Shown: positions 22,417-33,698 of the stretch, piece after piece
How positions within the stretch are numbered: position 1 is the first letter of the stretch
Layout: the number at the start of each line of letters is the position of its first letter
Position numbers and translations under genes: made by a program
Assembly (NCBI GenBank): GCA_946122785.1
Contig: CAMGYJ010000002.1
Coordinates: forward strand, 39,458,495-39,522,494
DNA: 64,000 nt
Reading direction: 5' to 3'
Source: Linum tenue
Lineage: Eukaryota; Streptophyta; Magnoliopsida; Malpighiales; Linaceae
The notes under the pieces: model-generated
Told to the model about the DNA's origin: nothing
The model's input: only the letters and a program-made list of their open reading frames with translations
Database searches by the model: none

Positions 22417-24978
22417 ATTTTTTTTTATAAGGATGATATAATTTTTATTAACAAAAAAAGAAAGGGAAGAAACAACAGTGGCCCAACAGCAACACAAACA
22501 AAAACCAAACAGGGAGAAAACAATTCCCACCCAGAAACTAAAACCCATCCAAAAAACCAGACAAGCCAAGACACAAAAGCAGGGCCGGAAAAAAGGATCC
22601 GCCACCTGCACCAGAACGTCAAAACCAAACCCAAGTAGCAAACACAGATACTAGCAAGATACCTGCCAAAAGAGAAGTCAAGCTGTCACGCTAGAAAGCT
22701 ACAAGTCCGGGTTCGCAGGCGAAGAAGAGACAGCAGGGGGTTGTAATCTCGCTTTCATCTCGTTGATCCAAAGATCCGCAACTCCTTTATCGACCTTTTT
22801 GGCCGCCACCAACCACCAGTATATTGCATGGCCAATCTTCATCACAATCGAAAGTATCCGGCCTTCCTCTTCTCTAAAGATTCTAGAGTTTCTTTCTAAC
22901 CAAATATGCCAACAGAAAGCATGAAGGGCCACTTTCGAACACCATTCTGCAGGATTTGTAGGTTTGGTGTATTGCCAAAGTTTGATTTTCTCCGCAATGT
23001 CACCAACTTCTTCACCTCTTTCCTTCGTCTTCATGAAGCATTTCAGAGTACTCCAGACCCGCCTTGAGAAGACGCAGCTGATGAAGATATGATTTGGGGA
23101 CTCCTCTTCATTCTTGCAGAGCACACATCTGTTTGGAAGGCATAGTCCTTTTCTCTTCAGGTTGTCAATAGTGAGTATCCTTTTGTGGAAAACCATCCAA
23201 AGGAATATACAAATCTTGCTTGGGATGATACTTTGCCAGACCACCTTCGAAGGGAAATTCTCAGCTCCCGCGAAACGAGCAGCAGCAAAAAATCTCAAAA
23301 GCAGAATGAACACTGAACCCGGCTGCAGGTGACGGGAGCCAGATGGGTCTTTCGGGACCTGCAAAAAATTTCTGACAAGGGATAGAATCAAGTAAGTTAA
23401 ACAATCTCACACGCTCTCTTTCAGCCCCACCCCGAAGTGAATAAATAAGAGGAATGTTCCAAGTGCAGTTCCCCTCGGAAAGAGATAAGTAATCGGCAAT
23501 GGTGGAGTTCGGAGAATTAGTCGCGGCCAGCACTCTCGGAAATTCATCAGCCAAGCGAACCCCATTCACCCAAGTATCAAACCAGATGGAAGTCCAAAAT
23601 CCATTACCATGCTCAATACTGGTCAGTTTCCAGAAAGCTGACTGGAGTTTCATGATGTTGGCCCAAGGGCTCCCACCTATCCTTCCCGGCGTCCACTCTG
23701 AATAATAATTTGGAAATTTAATGTCAATAATTTCTCTCCACCAAACACTTCTTTCATATGAGAATCTCCAATGCCACTTGAGTAGAAGAGCTTGATTGTG
23801 CAACTCAAGATCACGGATACCCAGGCCCCCTCTACGTTTGGCAGTTTTACAGAGCTTCCATGACACGAGATGAAGTCTTTCCTTATCTTGAGTACCAGAC
23901 CACAGGAAGTCACGTTGTATCTTCTCCAGAGAATTAATGACGCTTTTAGGCATTAAGAACAGTGAACTCATGAAGGTACATTGACTAGCAAACACTGCGT
24001 TAATGAGCACAACTCTGCCCCCCAGAGATAGAAACTTTCCTTTCCATCCTTCCAATCTGATATGAGTTCTGCTTACGACGTTATTCCAGTACGAGGTAGG
24101 AGGAGACTGGCAACCGAGGGGCATTCCGAGATAGATTGTTGGTAGGAAAGCCCAGTCGTACCCAAAAATTTCAACCAGCCTATCGATGTTCAAGACTTCA
24201 CCAACAGAGAATTTTTTTGTTTTCTCAAGATTAATCTAAAGACCGGTAATTGCCTGGAATCACACAAGCGCAACCAACATGTTACACACCTCTGATTCAT
24301 TAGCTTCGCAAAAGATGATAGCATCATCGGCGTAGAGCAAGTGTGTGACTTCGCCACGACAGCGCTCTTCATCAATACAGAAACCGGTAATGTGCCCAGC
24401 ATTCTTTATTTCGCAGAGGATGAAAGACAGGATGTCCATGCCAAGGTTAAAGAGAAAAGGCGAGAGTGGATCACCTTGCTTGACCCCGCGGCTCATTCCA
24501 AAGAAACCAACAGATTCCCCGTTAATTAGCATCGAAAGTCTCGATGAAGAAACCATACCTTTAATACATTTTCGAAACCTGGCATGTAATCCAAGATGAG
24601 TCAGGGCTTTATAAATGCATTCCCAGCTGATGGAGTCAAACGCTTTCTCAATGTCCAGCTTTATTACTAATCCGGGCTTCCCACTTCTTCTACTGTCAAT
24701 TATTTCATTGGCGATCAAACAAGATTCATGAATTACTCTACCCCTTTTCCCTGCAAACTGATAATCTGAGATGAGAGTGTTCATAAGGGGCTGAAGCCGA
24801 TTGAACAGCACTTTGGTGATGATCATATTAACGCTTCCAAGTAAACTGATCGGGCGGAAGTCAGAGACCTTTTCTAGAAGATCCCTTTTTGGCAGCAGGC
24901 AAACAAAGGTATGAGCGATCGATTGGGGTAGGGAACCAATAAGGAAGAAATCATCAAATGCCTTAAGCAAATCCGATT
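22417..24978 (-). mobile_element. 5'-truncated LINE, minus strand, with poly(A)
   Basis: Nine T (22418-22426) on the plus strand are its 3' poly(A), preceded in its own sense by an AATAAAAATTATATCATCC-type tail seen in plant LINEs. It extends through the C-terminal zinc-binding domain and RT to 24978, where it meets a plus-strand fragment of the same family head to head. Confidence 0.8.
22699..24970 (-). pseudogene. LINE ORF2: reverse transcriptase and zf-RVT domain
   Basis: In minus-strand order: FRPISLLGSVN, LDIEKAFDSISWE, RGVKQGDPLSPFLFN and LLYADDAIIF (catalytic YADD near 24330), then the post-RT segment (YLGMPLGC, GRVVLINAVF, GGLGIRDLELHNQALLLKW), then zf-RVT (PSKICIFLWMVFHKR, CVLCKNEEESPNHIF). 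Frameshifts near 24230 and 23300 and stops break it into three frames. It is much less decayed than the surrounding LINE, so it is younger. Confidence 0.85.
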
Positions 24979-26684
24979 GGCACTAGCTATGCATCATCGG
25001 GGATTTCAATCTGGTCAGATCAGAGGAGGAATTTATTGGCTGCCCTAGGGACGTTGAAATCATGGAAGAATTTAATAACTTGATCAATAGATGCAACCTT
25101 GTGGATCTTCCGCTTCAAGGGGCAAGATACACTTGGAGTAGAGGAGGGTCAGCGAATTCGTCTTCCCGTATTGATAGAGCTTTAATTAATTCTAGTTTTG
25201 AAGAGCTGTTATCTCCGGAAGCGCTAATTGCACTGGATAGAGTTGAGTCGGATCATAATTCGATTCTACTGCAATGGGGTACTATTGATCATCTCAGACA
25301 TCCCTGGAGGTTCGAAAACATGTGGTTTCAGGAACAATCTTTTTTGGAGAGCTTGGTGGGTTGGTGGTGCGTCCCCGTCAATGGGACTAGTCACCTGGTC
25401 AGATTCGGTCAGAAGTGTAGACAAAAAAAATGATGATCAAACAATGGAATCTGGATCATTTTGGGAAATTTGAGAAGCGTATCTCTGAACTTCTTTTCAG
25501 AATCAAGTGTATTGATGAAGCTGAAGAATCTGGGCGGTGTAATGATCTGTTGTCAACTGAGAAAGCTATCCTTATACGAACTTGAGAAGGTACTTATCAT
25601 GGAAGAAATCTCTTGGCGACAGCGATCTAGAGAAATATGGCTTCAGGTGGGAGACAAAAATACTGTTTTTTTTCACAGAGTGGCTAAAGTTAATAGTAGA
25701 AAAAGGAAGATCAAAAGATTGGTGATAAATGGCAGAGCAACTGATGATGAAACGGAGATAAAAATTGCCTTTCAAAATCACTTTGCTGCCAAGTTTAGTG
25801 AGGAAGAAGAAGACAGACCATTTCCGTCCAGGTATAGAAATTGTGTGGTAACTTCTGAGGATAATGAAACTCTGGTGATGCCCTTTTCAGAAAAGGAAGT
25901 TTGGCAAGCCATAAGTCAGTGCAATGGAAGCAAAGCACCAGGACTAGACGGGTATTCGATCGAATTTTATAAAAAAGCTTGGGGTATCATCAAATCGGAT
26001 TTGCTTAAGGCGTTTGATGATTTCTTCCTTACTGGTTCCCTACCCCAATCGATCGCTCATACCTTTGTTTGCCTGCTGCCAAAAAGGGATCTTCTGGAAA
26101 AGGTCTCTGACTTCCGCCCGATCAGTTTACTTGGAAGCGTTAATAAGATCATCGCCAAAGTGCTGTTCAATCGGCTTCAGCCCCTTATGAACACTCTCAT
26201 CTCAGATTATCAGTTTGCAGGGAAAAGGGGTAGAGTAATTCATGAATCTTGTTTGATCGCCAATGAAATAATTGACAGTAGAAGAAGAAGTGAGAAGCCC
26301 GGATTAGTAATAAAGCTGGACATTGAGAAAGCGTTTGACTCCATCAGCTGGGAATGCATTTATAAAGCCCTGACTCATCTTGGATTACATGCCAGGTTTC
26401 GAAAATGGATTAAAGGTATGGTTTCTTCGTCGAGACTTTCGATGCTAATTAACAGGGAATCTGTTGGTTTCTTTGGAATGAGCCGCGGGGTCAAGCAAGG
26501 TGATCCACTCTCGCCTTTTCTCTTTAACCTTGGCATGGACATCCTTTCTTTCATCCTCTGCGAAATAAAGAATGCTGGGCACATTACCGGTTTCTGTATT
26601 GATGAAGAGCGGCATCGTGGCGAAGTCACACACTTGCTCTACGCCGATGATGCTATCCTCTTTTGGGAAGCTAATGAATCCGAG
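24289..26684. repeat. Long inverted repeat made by two LINE fragments
   Basis: The arms are 24289-24978 (minus sense) and 25993-26684 (plus sense), each about 690 bp, separated by 1014 bp. Both encode the same RT segment with few differences (for example SVNMIITKV against SVNKIIAKV). A transcript across it could form long double-stranded RNA. Confidence 0.85.
24979..26684 (+). pseudogene. LINE ORF2 fragment in inverted orientation: endonuclease C-term to RT
   Basis: It opens with CIIGDFNLVRSEEEFIGCP at about 24995 (catalytic GDFN), then RYTWSRGG, RIDRALIN and DHNSILL. After a frameshift near 25435 it reads on through WLQVGDKNTVFFHRVAKVNSR, GLDGYSIEFYKKAW, LDIEKAFDSISWE, KQGDPLSPFLFN and LLYADDAILF. 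From 25993 it duplicates the RT of the minus-strand copy with about 97-98 percent identity by eye. At 26684 it changes abruptly to the older LINE (QGDPISPYMFAIAI). Confidence 0.85.
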
Positions 26685-28053
26685 CAGGGTGACCCTATCT
26701 CACCCTACATGTTTGCTATTGCTATTTAGATCCTATCATGTATGCTTAAAAGGGATGCTTTGAGGAGATTTTTTTCTTACCACCCCAAACTGCTAAGGTA
26801 GGTTTAACTCACCTTAGCTTTGTTGATGACCTTCTAATATTCACAAAGGGGGAAGAAGAAGGGGTGCATATAGTAGCTACTATTCTAGATCATTTTAATA
26901 GAATCTCAAGGTTAAGATGTAATCCTAGAATGAGTGCTATCTAATGTGCAAGAATGGATTAAGTAACCAAAGTTGTTGTGGTGAATCTATATAGTTTTTA
27001 AGAGGGAGAGCTACCAGTTCGTTATCTTGGAGTTTTACTAGTAGCTAAAAAATTGAATGCAACTGACTGTTAAAAACTATTGGACATAATTAGAAAGAGA
27101 AGAAAGGGATGGGAACTAGGTTACTCTCCTATGTCAAGAAGATTCGGCTTATTATAACAATATTAGCCAATTTAGCTCAATAATGGATGAGTGTTTTCTA
27201 GTTATCAAAGAAAGTGTTAAAGAAGTGAACAAAATGTACTCTGACTTTCTATGGAACTTTGTACATGAAGAGGGGTAGGTTTTAAAGACCTCTATAGCTG
27301 GAACCACGTTAGCCTTGTCAGGCACGTCTAAGCAGTTTTGAATGATCAACAATCTCTCTGGATTGCTTGGCTTAAAGAGTACATACTAAGGAATCCAAAT
27401 ATTTGGGAAGTGGAAACAAAAGGCTTTTGGAGATAATGTTTTTTCCACATTTACACATGTCAGGTCACAAGTGGATGCTTTGGTAAAATTGTATCCCATG
27501 CTACCTGAATTTGAAATAGAGGCATAGGCGTAGAAAGCTTGGTAATACCAACATTAGTAACCTCACCTGCATTGCTAACTTGATTTTTGTCTATCAAATT
27601 CTGCAAATTATTCCAATTCCTTTATTGCTTGGCTAATAGAGCTTGATATGGTGGCTGCAATGAACAAATTTAATAAATGAAACAGGAATAGATGCCTTGT
27701 GTCCCTTGTGCAGAGTGGAAATGGAGTCTAGAGATTGCATATTCTTAAAATGCAACTATGTGCAGTAGGTTATGGACAAAGTGTTTGGCAATACCAGGTG
27801 GAGATATAATATGAAAAGAGGGTGGGATGAAGAAGTGGCTACTACATTACAAACTATTGGTAAGAATTCTGTGGTAAGATTTTTGTGGAAACAAGTTGTA
27901 ATTGAAGTCTGGCATGAAAGATGTTTTCAAGTCGTTCAAAACACTAATATGCATGTAGAAGAATTAGTAACCAGGTTGAGAGGTGATGCTGATCTCAAGT
28001 GTTTGAAATTTTGGGATTTTGTAGTCGCTATTGCAGAAGCTTTCCCCAGGTAG
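26685..28053 (+). pseudogene. LINE ORF2, second half of RT and C-terminal domain
   Basis: It resumes at QGDPISPYMFAIAI, then LSFVDDLLIFTKG near 26815 (FVDD for the YADD box), then degraded post-RT sequence. The end, 27772-28053, is one open frame with RFLWKQVVIEVWHERCFQ, typical of the LINE C-terminal domain. About 150-180 bp expected between the RT segment ending at 22416 and this one are absent. Confidence 0.7.
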
Positions 28054-28188
28054 TTAGTTGTTAAGAAATGTAATGTTTTGTACCATACTGTTTGTTAGTG
28101 GTATAGAGTAATGCTCGTACTAATGGATAAAGTGTACCTATGTTTTGATCGTATTGATGAAATATAATCCCACTTATTCATAAAAAAT

Positions 28189-28669
28189 CTCTAAAGGCTC
28201 CAGAACTTGGATCCAAGGTGATAAACCTAAATAGGAACCTATATATTCATCTCTTAGAATATCATTTCCTTTAGTTTTGATTTTCCCAAATCTTCGATCA
28301 CCAAGTACTCAAACTTTCTTTAAAACCCCCTTCGTTTGAGCAACTAAAGAAGGTGATGAATTTCCTAGCTTATGCATTGATGACACGTGAAATTTTCTAT
28401 TCTAAAACCATTTATTGTGACCAAAAGTTCTTACACTTCCCATCATTATAGTCATAATGCATTGGATTATTGTCGTGATTACTTTAAGTGCGATTTAGAA
28501 GCCCTAGGATTGTTCTTATATATTTGATGCGTTTCTAAGGTAGTGTTTTATGTATTTTCAAGGCCGAATAGCCTACTGGGCCACTTGGAAACCGTAGTGT
28601 ACATCGAGCCCAAGTTGTTGGAGAGAAAATTCTAAGACCAGACGTCATTGAAGAAAGGCACATACGGAG
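28189..28669. other. Unassigned DNA between LINE and copia remnants
   Basis: No coding motif or terminal repeat was recognised. It may be the decayed 3' side of the copia element. Confidence 0.4.
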
Positions 28670-30140
28670 GCATTTTTCTATACCGTTTTGTTGGAGCCAA
28701 CCACTTCGTCAAGAAGTTGTCTAGAATCAGCTTGATTCGTTGGCCACGTGTTTGGAGGGTTCTCCACATGATAGTAAATAGAACAACCATAAAATTTCAA
28801 TAAAGAGTAATCATTAGGCTTACCAGACCACACATCATGAGGAGTTTTGCACTCACTACATGTGTGAGGTCGACGGTTGATGAGGTAACATGCCATGTTT
28901 AATGCTTCTGCCCATAACCTTCTCTAATGTCCATCATTAGAGAGAATGCATGCACCTTTCTCTCTCCAACAATGTCTCTAACAGTCTGATGATGGGCAAT
29001 CCCTTCATCTTTGCAAAATTCATTGAACTTAGAATTACAGAACTCCGGACCATTGTTCGTGTGAAGTCTTTTGATCTTCTTTTGGTTCTGATTCTCCACC
29101 CTGGTCTTCCACTGCTTGAACTTCCTGAAGCCTTCACTTTTTAGCTACATCATAAAAATCTAAGTAAATCTTGATTAATCATCAATAATAGACATAAGAT
29201 AACAGTTGGCTACAATATATTCAACTCTTAACGAACCCAAATAATCGGAGTAGAGGTAATCCAGTATTCCTTTTTTTCTTCTTAGGAAACTTACTGTAAT
29301 GTAATTTCCCAAATACACAATGATCAACTTTGCACCTTGTGCCCGCAAAGAAGATCTCTCTTTGGCAAACTTGTGTTCCCCATTCACTCATATGATCAAG
29401 TCTCATGTGCCAAATAATGGTCGTATCTTCCTGATGAACCTAAGATGATGCAATGACATTAGAACTCGACAACACTAAACCTTGTAATGCATACAAGGTG
29501 CCAGACTTCATGCCTTTTAGTACCTTCCTTGAACCTTTACATATATACACGACTCCACATTTTCCCTTGAAACTGAAACCCTTGTTGTCAATAAGACTTA
29601 AACCGATCATATTCTTTGTCATTATTTGAACATGCCTGACATTGTTCATGGTACAAAACAAACCATCATGGCTCTGAACCTTGATAGACCCAATTCCAAG
29701 CTCTTTGCAAACATTTCCATTGACAATAACCACATTGCCACCATGCCAGCATCCATTTGCTCATAGGTTGAAAAAAAAACCTTGTTTAGATACATATCAT
29801 ATGAGGTTTAAGTATCCAGAAACCACACATCACCATGATGTGCCTTCTTATCTACAGCCAAGCAAGATCATCTTCGGAATTGTTGTCCACTTCTCCCATG
29901 ACAACTGAGCCGTGATTCTTTTGTTTCCCTTTTATTTTGGGACAGTTGTATTTCCAATGTAACACTTCTTTATAGATGTAATAGGCATCTCTTGAATGTG
30001 GATTGTAAACCTTAGAATTTGAATTCCTATTTCAATTCTCTTTCCCATATTTCTTCTTCCCTTTCCACCTGTAATAACCAACCCCGATGCTTCACCACCT
30101 ATACTAGACCTTGATGCCTTATGCATGATCTCTCTCATAT
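28670..30140 (-). pseudogene. Ty1/copia gag-integrase remnant
   Basis: In minus-strand order: a decayed gag knuckle near 29940-29985 (YYIYKEVLHWKYNCP for CxxC-GH-C), a pre-integrase segment (MNNVRHVQIMTKNMIGLSLID, then ILDYLYSDYLGSLR), the integrase core (LHTNNGPEFCNSKFNEFCKD), then LLERERCMHS and LWAEALNMACYLINRRP and finally DVWSGKPNDYSLLKFYGC. The order gag, protease region, integrase before RT is diagnostic of copia. Many frameshifts occur, and RT, RNase H and LTRs were not found. Confidence 0.8.
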
Positions 30141-30640
30141 GTAGAGCATATCTGACATCTTCTAATGACTAGCTATCATTACCAGCAATAAATGAATCCA
30201 CAAAATTCTCATATGAACTCGACAAAGAAACAAACAGGATTAGGGAAGCATCTTCGTCATCAACTTTAACATGTATGTTACACAAATCTAACAATATGGA
30301 ATTAAGTTGTCTATTTATTTTTTTGTTTTCTTTATTCTGTCATGAGAACATACACGTGCACATATTTATTATATGTATAATTTATAATTATCTTTATTTT
30401 TTACTATAACATAATCGATACTTATCCGATCGATCGGTATTCCGGTTTTGGTCTAGATTGTATCAAAATGCTCAATTTTAATCGTGTATATTCTTAAATA
30501 CCAAAATGTGGGTTTTGTCGGAACGGGAGATTATACTTCATTTAACTTCATTAAGTTTGACGCTTGACATGGACGGCCTCCCATGGAGCGCTCTCTCTTT
30601 TATGCCTTTGAGCTAGGCTCAACTAGGTTCCCCTTTTAGT
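30141..30640. other. AT-rich DNA without recognised features
   Basis: The region around 30310-30420 is very AT-rich. It may be the 5' side of the copia element, but I see no LTR. Confidence 0.4.
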
Positions 30641-30669
30641 TGATTTCACAATCACGTGTAACTTCATCT

Positions 30670-31935
30670 TCATCAGCCATCACGTTGAAAGAATATGAAC
30701 GTAGTTGAATTCATTAGGTTGATGAGGAGTTCATTAGTTGAATTCATCTTTTCCCTTGTACTGGCTATTCTGAGTGCCATTTGAGCTTCTTTTAAACTAG
30801 GAATTAGGGGAACCTTGTTTAACTTTCCTTCATACTTTGGATCAAGATCATGGTGATGAACTATTATGATTGCCAAATCCTCAAACTGAGAGCCAAATCG
30901 AAATATGGTCTCATCATCCGGATCCTCCTCTGGATACTCCTCGAGGTCTTCACTTCTTGTGATTGGTTTCTCTACTTTTAGTAAGAGCTTGCCACATGTA
31001 CGGTTAATTCTCCCTTTACAACATCAATTCTTGCTCCAGTAGTGGCAATGAAAGATATTCCAAAGAGGGTTGAATATTCTTTGCTTGTCCCCATGTTAAT
31101 CACGAGGTATTCAGATAATAAAATGAACTGGCCAACATGGGTGCTTAGGCCTCAAACAATTCCAAGAGATTTTCAAAGGGTATTTTCGGCTAGTGTGATT
31201 TCTACGGTTACGTACTCCATGTTGGCTTGTCTCTTCACTTCATATTTATATAGTGGCAGTCTAATGACATTTGAGCCAAGCTCTACCAGATCTTTCTCCA
31301 CATGATTGTCTTCTACAAGACATTTGATAACGATGTGCCTATGATCATTCTTTACTTCGTAGACCAGTTCCCCAAGGGGTTTTCTTTAAGGTCCTCCATC
31401 GAAAGCATATGCTCCAATATGGGCACTGTCACTTCTGCTCCAAAAAATTCTATCAAATTTCTAAAGAGGGATGGATACTTAGCTTCCTTCTTCCTTTTTA
31501 TGATCGGGAAACTTTTGGCTGCTCTCTTCCTTGTCGAATGACTTTGACTTCCTCCTTATTTGGATGATTTTCTGTGTTGCTTGAGAGGTTGCTTTCAGGC
31601 TTTTGCGGTTGGCCATCGATGAGGAATGCAAGTTATCTTTCAATATTCTAGTAGCTCATTTGTAGTGATGTCACTGTTGTCTCTAGCTTCTCGAATCTGG
31701 TGGTTTGAGGATTGGAGACACCTTCCCCTTCCCCTTGTATTGAAGTTTATTTCCAAACTCAGTTGGACCTGCCTTCTTTTGCCATTGTACCTTGTGAACA
31801 TATTGTGCATTGGTAAAGGTGATATTGGTGGTTCTCGAGCTTCTTCCCTCCTGGAGAAGGCCATTGACATACTTTATGCGAGCTTGGTTGAATCTTTGAT
31901 AAGGAGGATAACTTCCTTGTTGAGGTCTCGATTGA
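30670..31935 (-). pseudogene. Ty3-type gag C-term and protease remnant, copy 2
   Basis: On the minus strand, frames around 31330-31080 read HVEKDLVELGSNVIRLPLYKY, then NMEYVTVEITL and GTSKEYSTLFGISFIATTGAR, the retropepsin core with its flap and closing ILGRPFLATAGA-type motif, degraded. The catalytic DLG is ELG. Upstream at 31640-31870 is a gag C-terminal stretch. It parallels copy 1, 1801 bp to the right. Confidence 0.6.
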
Positions 31936-32654
31936 TATTTGATATCCTTGATTTACGTAATTGACATAAGAATGTCATTTCCCTTCTTGGCTATAGCTGT
32001 CGAATCCTTCATGGACTTCTTCTCCACATGCTTAACAAATGAACAAGGATGTAAACGATCCATTATTTGGCTCCAATTAAGTTCTTCATAATTGTTGGGT
32101 CAGTATCTTCATGTATGCACAGAGGGTGGTGGCATCATCCTCCCTTCCTTGAGAATATGTCAATGGTTTAATAGTTGATGGATGCTTGGACTAGTTCTTT
32201 GATTTTCTTGCTAATGTGTTAAAATGCTATTCACATTTTACTCCCATCATTGTTGCTAAATCTCCATCGGCCGACTGGTTTACCATCATCGTGGTGTCTC
32301 GATCAAGGCCTTTTGTGAAGTACTTAGCAATATGCTCTGGCATAAATCAATGATGCGGCATGTTTTGATATTGAGTAAACCTATATTTAGGCTCTCCCGT
32401 CTTCCATGGTTTAAAGTATTCCAAGATTAAAGCTTATGCAAAAGTTTCCCATGACTATTTCTAATATTGTTTGCAAGTAGATCATCATCATTCCTTCCTC
32501 ACAATATCCTAGCTTGTTGCACCATCTGGATAAGTTGAGTTCTAATTTCTTTATTTGTTGGTGTCGTGGGAATGCTTGAGGTGATGTTGGATGATCTAGG
32601 CCTTGAATACTCAACTTGAATACTTATTTGTGTGCTTCTTCTCCAGTCATACTT
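31936..32654 (-). pseudogene. Ty3-type gag remnant
   Basis: In pieces the minus strand reads EHIAKYFTKGLDRDTTMM and SADGDLATMMGVKCE, which resembles the end of the Retrotrans_gag domain (the FYEGL-DAASGG-MSKT region). Frameshifts and stops are frequent. Confidence 0.5.
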
Positions 32655-33693
32655 GGTGCTGAACTATGATGTTTGTCAAATCCTTCAATTGAGAGCCAAA
32701 CTGAAATTTGATTTCATCATTCAGATCCTTCTCTGGATCCTCTTCAAGCGCTTCACTTCTTTTGATTGGTTTCTCTGCTTTGTATAAAAGCTTCCCGACA
32801 TGTAGGCTTACTTCTTCGTTAACAACATCATTCTTGCTCCAACAGTGGAAAGGAATGGTCTTCCAAAGATCATTGAATATTCTTTGCTTGTCACCATGTC
32901 AATCATGAGGTAGTCGGATAAGAAATGACCAGACAAACTTGGGTGCTTTGGCCTTGAACAATTCCAAGATCTTTGCGAGGGATGTTGTTGTTAGCGTGAT
33001 TTCTACGTTGATGCACTCTCTTTTGGCTGGTATCATTTCTTCATGTTTATGCAGTGGTAGTATATTAACACTTAAGCCAAGCTCAACTAGTTCTTTCTCC
33101 ACATGATGGTCATCTATAAGATATTTGATAATGATTTTCCCATGAACATTTTTTACTTCATTGACCAGTTCCCCAAGGGGTTTTCATTAAGATCCTCCAT
33201 CGAAATCATCTTCTCCAATATGGGCACCGCCACTTCTGCTCCTCCAAAAGCTTCTATAAGATTTCTGAAGAGGGATGGAAATTCAGCTTCATTCTTCTTT
33301 TCTTCTGTGTTTCTCGGGAGGTTGTTGTCAGGCTTTTGCGGTTGGCCATTGATGATGAATGCAAGTTCTCTTTCAATATTATTGTAGTCTATTTCAGGAC
33401 TACCCAAACACCACCTCTACCAATGTAGTCTTGTCACTGTTGTCTCTAGCTTCTCGAATATGGTGGATTGTGGATTGGAGACACCTTCTCCTTTCCCCTT
33501 GTATTGAGGATGATTTCCAAATGCAGGTGGACTTGTATTTTTTTTTTCCATTGTGCTTCATGAAGATATGGTGCATTAGTAGAGGTGATGTTTGGGTATT
33601 CCTCGAGCTTATTACCTCCTGGAGCAGGCCATTGACCATACGGTATGGGAGGTTGGTTGAATCACTAATAAAGAGGATAGCTTACTTATTGAG
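32655..33693 (-). pseudogene. Ty3-type gag C-term and protease remnant, copy 1
   Basis: On the minus strand: AEFPSLFRNLIEAFGGAEVA, then MEKELVELGLSVNILPLHKH, then EYSMIFGRPFLSTVGARMM. This is a retropepsin-like domain with ELG for DLG, so it is probably inactive. The right side is cut at GAGGTCTC by the LTR starting at 33699; copy 2 has the uninterrupted GAGGTCTCGATTG, which confirms the insertion point. Confidence 0.65.
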
Positions 33694-33698
33694 GTCTC

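Larger units (their letters stand above)
19932..28188 (+). mobile_element. Old LINE (L1-type), ORF2 and 3' end, with nested insertions
   Basis: Three colinear pieces are 19932-20697 (endonuclease), 21578-22416 (linker and start of RT) and 26685-28188 (RT second half, C-terminal domain, 3' tail). It ends with AATATAATCCC, CTTATTCAT and six A (28182-28187). A CACTA element sits between pieces 1 and 2 and a pair of inverted LINE fragments between 2 and 3. Numerous stops show it is long dead. Confidence 0.75.

Noticed and set aside
24978..24979. Simple twin-priming inversion of one LINE
   Set aside because: The two arms share a 690-bp RT segment; one RNA template should not yield that overlap.
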